A stretch of DNA of 64,000 nt, from positions 84,328 through 148,327 of the forward strand of contig VZTG01003228.1 of the NCBI GenBank assembly GCA_013397845.1, written 5' to 3'. Positions 36,001 to 42,000 of this stretch are shown here, piece by piece. Both the position numbers and the translations under genes were made by a program. The DNA comes from Melanocharis versteri. Taxonomy: Eukaryota; Chordata; Aves; Passeriformes; Melanocharitidae. How positions within the stretch are numbered: the first letter of the stretch is position 1; the number at the start of each line of letters is the position of its first letter. The notes under the pieces were generated by a model, which ran no database searches, was not told the DNA's origin, and was given only the letters and a program-made list of their open reading frames with translations.

Positions 36001-39000
36001 GAAATGTGCCATGCCCGCTGTCGCGGCTCAGCCGTGGGTGCCTCCAGGGTCTCTGCAGCAGCCACGGTGCAGGCAGAGACCCCCACTGCTGGTGAGGGAG
36101 GACGAGGCCACAGCTGGTGCCCGTGGCTGTGGTCAGCCCTGGCTGACCAGCTCTGCTTTATGCACACCCTGTATTTCAGGCTGTGACTGCGATGGCTGGT
36201 TACAACACATGACGCACGGTTTGTTCTTTCCCATTTGCTCGCTGCTAGATAAAGATAAATGAGCTGGGCTGTTCCATCAGCCTGTCCCCTGACAGCCGCT
36301 GGTGCTCTCTGTGAAGCTTTCAATTAATATCTCTTCGTTTCTCTCCGCCTTTCCCTTGATCTCCAGTTTTCGAGGAGGCCTGGATGTCAGCCATGGGCAG
36401 ACGGGAGCAGAGTCTGTGTACACGGTGTTCAGGGACAGGGAGATAATGTTTCATGTCTCTACAAAGCTGCCTTTTACCGAAGGAGACACACAACAAGTAA
36501 GAGAGCTGAGGTTGCCTGCACAGAAGGGTCTGAGTGGGGATGCACTGACACTGCCCTGGCGCTGTGGGAGGGGGCTGCTCGGCTCCCCAGCCCGGGACTG
36601 GCGCTTGCTCCTGCAGGAGCAGAACCACCTGGTTTTACTGACCCAGTGTTCTCCCTTTCCGCTTAGCTCCAGAGGAAGAGGCACATTGGCAATGACATTG
36701 TGGCAATTATCTTCCAAGAGGAGAACACGCCATTTGTCCCAGACATGATTGCCTCCAACTTCCTGCACGCTTACATTGTGGTGCAGGTGGAGAAGCCTGA
36801 GGCTGATAATACGGTGTACAAGGTGAGGGCAGTCCCAATGTGCACGCACCTGGTTTTGCTTCAGCATCTTTTGACAAGGGCATGGAGTGACAGGACAAGG
36901 GGGAATGGCTTCCCGCCAGGTGGGGTTAGATTAGAGATTAGGAGGAAATTCTTCCCTGTGAAGGTGGTGAGGCCTTGGCACAGGTTGCCTAGAGAATCTG
37001 TGGCTGCCCCATCCCTGGAAGTGTCCAAGGCCAGGTTGGGTAGGGCTTGGAGCAATGTGGGCAGGAGGTGTCCCTGCCCATGGCAAGGGAGTGTGACTGG
37101 ATGATCTTTAATGTCCCTTCCAACCCAAACTATTCCATAACTGGATGATGTCAGAGCGAGGTCTGGAGGCAGCTGCCCAGCCCCTGCCCCGTGCTCAGTG
37201 ATGCAGTCAGTGTTAGGCCTGGTGGGGACTCATCCCTGTGTGCTGAACACGCACACACGCGCACACAGGTTTATTACATATGCACTGTTACATAATGTGT
37301 GTGTATACAGACATCAGTGCATAAAATACATGTTTGTAAAACAGCTCATTTGTTAAAGAGTTTTGATGGTCCTCAGTGTTTGAATGTGCCTTGGAACAGT
37401 TCACGCCTGTCTGACATCACCTGAGTGTAGGTGGCATAAACCCTGTAATCCTGCTGCACCCATGGGAATAACGTGTCTCTTGACTCCTCAGGTATCAGTC
37501 ACAGCCCGGGAAGACGTTCCCTCCTTCGGCCCACCCCTGCCGAGCCCGCCGGTGTTCCAGAAGGTAGGAGCTGAGAGGGAAGCATGCTCCAAGCTGTAAA
37601 AAATGTAGATGTGCACGTCCAAGATGTTTCCAAGCACACCAGCTTGGGGAAAACAGGACTTCTGGAATTGATCTGCTTTGATTTTGGTTTCCATTGAGGC
37701 CCCTGGTGTTTATGGTAGGGTCAGTCACTACTTGAGCGAGGTGGCAGCAGTGGCTCTGGTGCTGAGGCACCTGTGTTGGTGCAGGCAGGCACCTCAAACC
37801 CATCTGGGGTTTTCCACCAATGCTTCCACATCTGGAGGGACTGCCGGGTGCTGAGAGCTTGGGTTTCGGGTTGGTACCTCTGTGGTACCAGAGATACAGA
37901 CAGTCTTAAAATGGTGGTGTTTTCCACCTTGGTTCTTTCCCTGCAGAGCCCCGAGTTCCGAGAGTTCCTGCTGACCAAGCTCATCAATGCTGAGAACGCC
38001 TGCTGCAAGTCCGACAAGTTTGCGAAGCTGGAGGTAACGCTGCCCACGTGTGTCCCTGCCTGGAACAGGGTTTGGGGAGCTCTCCCATTCCTCCCCAAAG
38101 CCACCTTTCCCTGTTGAGCTGGGTCAGTGCTCGCAGGGACCACGGAGAGAGCATGGTGACCATGGGGCAGGCGCTGCCCTCGAGGAGGGATGAGCTGCTG
38201 TCAGGTGGATCGGTGCCACTGCTCCTCCCTTGGAGCCCCTGGCTGAATCCCGTGTTTCTCCTGCAGGACCGGACACGGGCTGCCTTGTTGGACAACCTCC
38301 ACGACGAGCTCCACGGGCACACACAGACCATGCTGGGGCTGGGGCCTGAGGAGGACAAGCTGGAGAATGGGGGTCATGGAGGCTTTCTGGAGTCTTTCAA
38401 GGTAAAGCCCTTGCCAGCAGCAGAGCTAAAATGCATCTGAGGCTGGCAAAGCACATGTTGGGGGGCAGGAGGTGTTCCTTGAGGGTAGGGTTGCAAGAGG
38501 AGATGGGGGCTGCTGCCACCACTGCCTGCTCAGCCTCCAAGTGCCCAAGCTGGTCCCAGTGGGAGCAGGCATAAGGTGGCATGGTCGCATTGTTGTTGAG
38601 TGTCCCCATTGGGGTGACTTCTCCAGATTTCCTGAGCACCTCTCTACCAGTGTGCTGCAGCATTTTTTGTGTCCCCAGAGGGGTCTCAGTCCAGGGCCAG
38701 TCCCCTGCCACAGGGTGTGCCTGCAGCCGGGCTCTGCTGTGACAGGACATGTCCTGCTTGTGTTCTGGCTGCTGGCTGCCCCTGCTGTAGGACAGGGATC
38801 AGGAGGGATGCCTGGGGCAGCTGCCACAGCAGGCGGGTGGGAGATGGTGGTCATTGTGCTTAAAACAGGAGATAGAAAGAAAGGTGCTGGAGGATGTGGA
38901 GGGCAGAAGTGGTGCTGAGTGTGCCAGGGAGACTGGGTGAGTGTGTGAGTGTGAGGGAAAGCAGATGGTGTGGGCTGGAGGGAAAGAAATGGGTAAAGTG

Positions 39001-42000
39001 CTGTGGAGGAAACTCTGAGCAGCCACCGGCAGTAGGGACAGTGACTGGCTGGGCAGCAGGGACATCCCTCGAGATGGAGGGGCAGCACCTGGGTGTGAGG
39101 GTATGAGCCATTGCCAGGTGTCTGTGGTGCAGCTGCCCTGTGGCATGGAGGGGGCTGGCGCTGGGTGGCTGTCACTGTCTGGGCCCGGGAACTGTCCTGG
39201 CTGCGACTGTACTGGGACAGCTCCCGCAGTTACCTCAGGCACGGTTATTTCTATAGCACAGGGAAGTGAGCACTGGGGGATGAGTCACCTCATCCTGTAC
39301 CCGGAGCATGGGGCCGTGGAGGAGGGGTGCACAGCTCCCCAGACCCCGCTGCAGAGGCTCGGGCATGTCCTGCTCCTGTGTGAGACGTGTAGGAATGGAG
39401 CTGCTGTGCCGTCAGTCATACATCACAGCGTTCACGTCAGGGTCTCGACGCTGAGGTTAAACAGCGATGTTTTGGCACACTTTGTGCGAGGAGGCAGACT
39501 GTGCTCTCTTGGCGTTGCAGGGAGTGCTGGGGTGGGAGGTGAGCCCCGTGGCCCGTGTTGGGCTGCGCCTGCCCGGCCGCCTGGGGCCCGCGCTGCTGGG
39601 CTGCCTGCTGGCTTTCGTCCTGCACCGAGCGCTGTCCGAGTGACCGGGGGAGGACAGACGGGAAAGGAGGGCTGGAGGGGCTGAGACCTGGTCCCCACGG
39701 TATCTTTTTGCCTGCTGCCTGGCACCTACGACCCAGCCTACAGACTCATCCCCTCGGCCAGGCGACAGGGGGACCAGTTCTCAGAGGTGAGCAGAGCTCA
39801 GTTCTGCAGGGCTCTGAGTGAGTGAGAGGTGCCTTTGCCTCTTCTGTGGGGAAAGGAGCCACTCCTCAGGGCTGGGGTGCTGGGGAACCCCGCAGAGTTC
39901 CACAGCCCCGGGCAGGAGCCTGCAGAGTGTGGGTGCCTGTGGGTGCTGCTTTGCAGCAAAACACCTGGTCACTTTTGCTTACGAACAACGTCAAGTTGTG
40001 TATGAATTGCTCCTGACCCCAATAAATTCAGTCTGATGGACTCTTGCTTGATGTTTGTTATTGGATGGGCAGGAGGGGCTGTTGGGGCTGTGGTCTTCAT
40101 CACTGGAGGCTCGGTGAGAGCTCAGGGCTGCAGCTTCCTCTTACCCTGGTACGAGTCCACCTGCGGCTCCGTGACCCAGAGCCAGCAGCAAACAGCCTGT
40201 ATGCTGCAGATGCAGTGCTGGCACCTTCAGGAGTTTGGCCTGCCATGGCTCATTTACTCTTTAGCCTGGGCTGAGATTCAGGGGCTGGAGGAGCAGCAGT
40301 CATGGCTGAGGGAACAGCTGGGAAGAGAACGGGGAATGTAGCTGATGTGAAGAGTGAGGGAAGGGGGCTGCTTGATGGAGAGACATGAAGATCAAAGGGA
40401 GCAGGGAGAGCCTGCGGCTGTCACGGGGCCAGTGCTGCACAGCTCTCCTCAGTCCCTTCCAGAGGTGGATAGACCAAACCAGAAGCAGCAGCAGCAGTTC
40501 AGGCTAAATGTATTCTCAAGCAGTAGCTTGCTGAAGAACAGAAGCACTTTTATGTGGCTGTGAAGCCTCCAGCTCAGGGGCTGTTTTGGGGCAGGCTGGA
40601 GAGGTGCAGGAGAGGTGCAAGAAAGGCAGGAGGCTCCACAGGATATGTCCTCTCTGAGTCCAGGGAGAGTTGTGGAAGGTGTGCACACAAGCGTGGCTTA
40701 TGGCTTGGCTGTGGTCCCCATTCCTGCCAAGGGGTCTGGGAAGTTGGCCAGGCAGGAGGCAGGGCTTGGGGCTTGTGTCTGCATCTCCTGGTCCCATAGC
40801 TGCAGTCCTCGATATCACAGAGCAATGGGGGGAAAATCTGATCCTGTGGGGACTGTGGGGCTCCCCGAGGGCAGCCCATGCTCAGCTGCAGCTGCCAGGG
40901 CTGATGTCACCAGTCGTGCTGCTGTTGGGATGTGCTTGCTCTCGGGGAGACATAAACTTCCCCACGTGCCTGGGGAAGACCTGAAGCTGGGGAGGGGTTC
41001 TGGGGACTGCACCCTGCTGCGTGGTGGTGACCTGCTGTGCCCTGTCCCCTCTGCCCCAGAGAGCCATCCGAGTGCGCAGCCACTCCATGGAGACGATGGT
41101 GGGCAGCCAGAAGAAGCACCACGGCGGTGGCATCCCGGGCAGCCTCAGCGGGGGCATTGCACACAACAGCGGCGAGGTGACCAAGACCACCTTCTCGGTG
41201 AGCATGCCCACGTGTCCCTCTGTCCCTCTGTCCCTCCGTCCCGCTGTTCCTTCCTCTGCCCACCCCTCCACAGCCCCATGGGGCACTGCCTTCCACTGAT
41301 GCAGCCTGGCAGTCCCCTGCATGGGCAGCCAGGGCAAGGGGGAGACTTGAGCAGGCTGTGGGTTTGGGTGCTTTGTTCAAGTTGGGCTCGTTTTGTGGAA
41401 GAACCAAAGATAAGCTTCCTGGGGTTTTGGCCCCAAAGTACAAGGGGATAGAAAAGCAGTTCTGGCATTATGTGGTTTTTAGATGCTCAGGCAGCGCAGT
41501 TCCTTGCAGGATGTTTAGCGTCTGAACTCCCAGGGGAGAGCTGTGCTCTCAAACCCAGATTTCTGCTTTCAGCCCCCTGTCCCAGCTGCTGCTGCCAAGA
41601 ACCAGTCCAGGAGCCCCATCAAGCGCCGGTCAGGGCTGTTCCCTCGCCTGCACACGACATCGGAGAGCCAGGCGGAGAGCAGGACAAGGTGGTAAGTTTG
41701 TGGTGATACCCATAGAGCATCTGCCACTCTCACAGTTTGTATTTGGTGTTAGGTAGTACATTTTGACCATCCTTTTTAAGTCTCGTGTATAACTCGTGCA
41801 ACCTGTCTCTTTGTGCCCTCAGCGACAGTGTTTCTGGAGCCCAGAAGACACCAGACTTGGGACATTCTTCCCAAGAGATGAAATCTGAAACCTCATCCAA
41901 CCCCAGCTCCCCTGAAATATGCCCCAACAAAGACAGGTGAGCCAGGAGGAGCCCATCCTCCTTCCACCACAGCTCAACAGGCATCAAGGAATTTGTCAAA

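Larger units (their letters stand above)
31637..38266 (+). other. RAP1GAP2: Short introns between N-terminal and catalytic-domain exons
   Basis: The introns at 31637-31865, 31911-32341, 32375-32671, 32882-33294, 33399-33893, 33973-34381, 34436-34682, 34767-35632, 35734-36366, 36497-36666, 36823-37491, 37564-37946 and 38034-38266 are 0.17-0.87 kb. Apart from the CR1 fragment at 36872-37141 and a CA-rich patch near 37.25-37.31 kb I see nothing in them beyond splice signals. Confidence 0.85.

Noticed and set aside
39103..39684. 193-codon open frame on the + strand in the 38.4-41.1 kb intron
   Set aside because: No homology is evident and the frame differs from the one in phase with the upstream RAP1GAP2 exon; only the 39521-39643 segment in the other frame is kept as a hypothesis.
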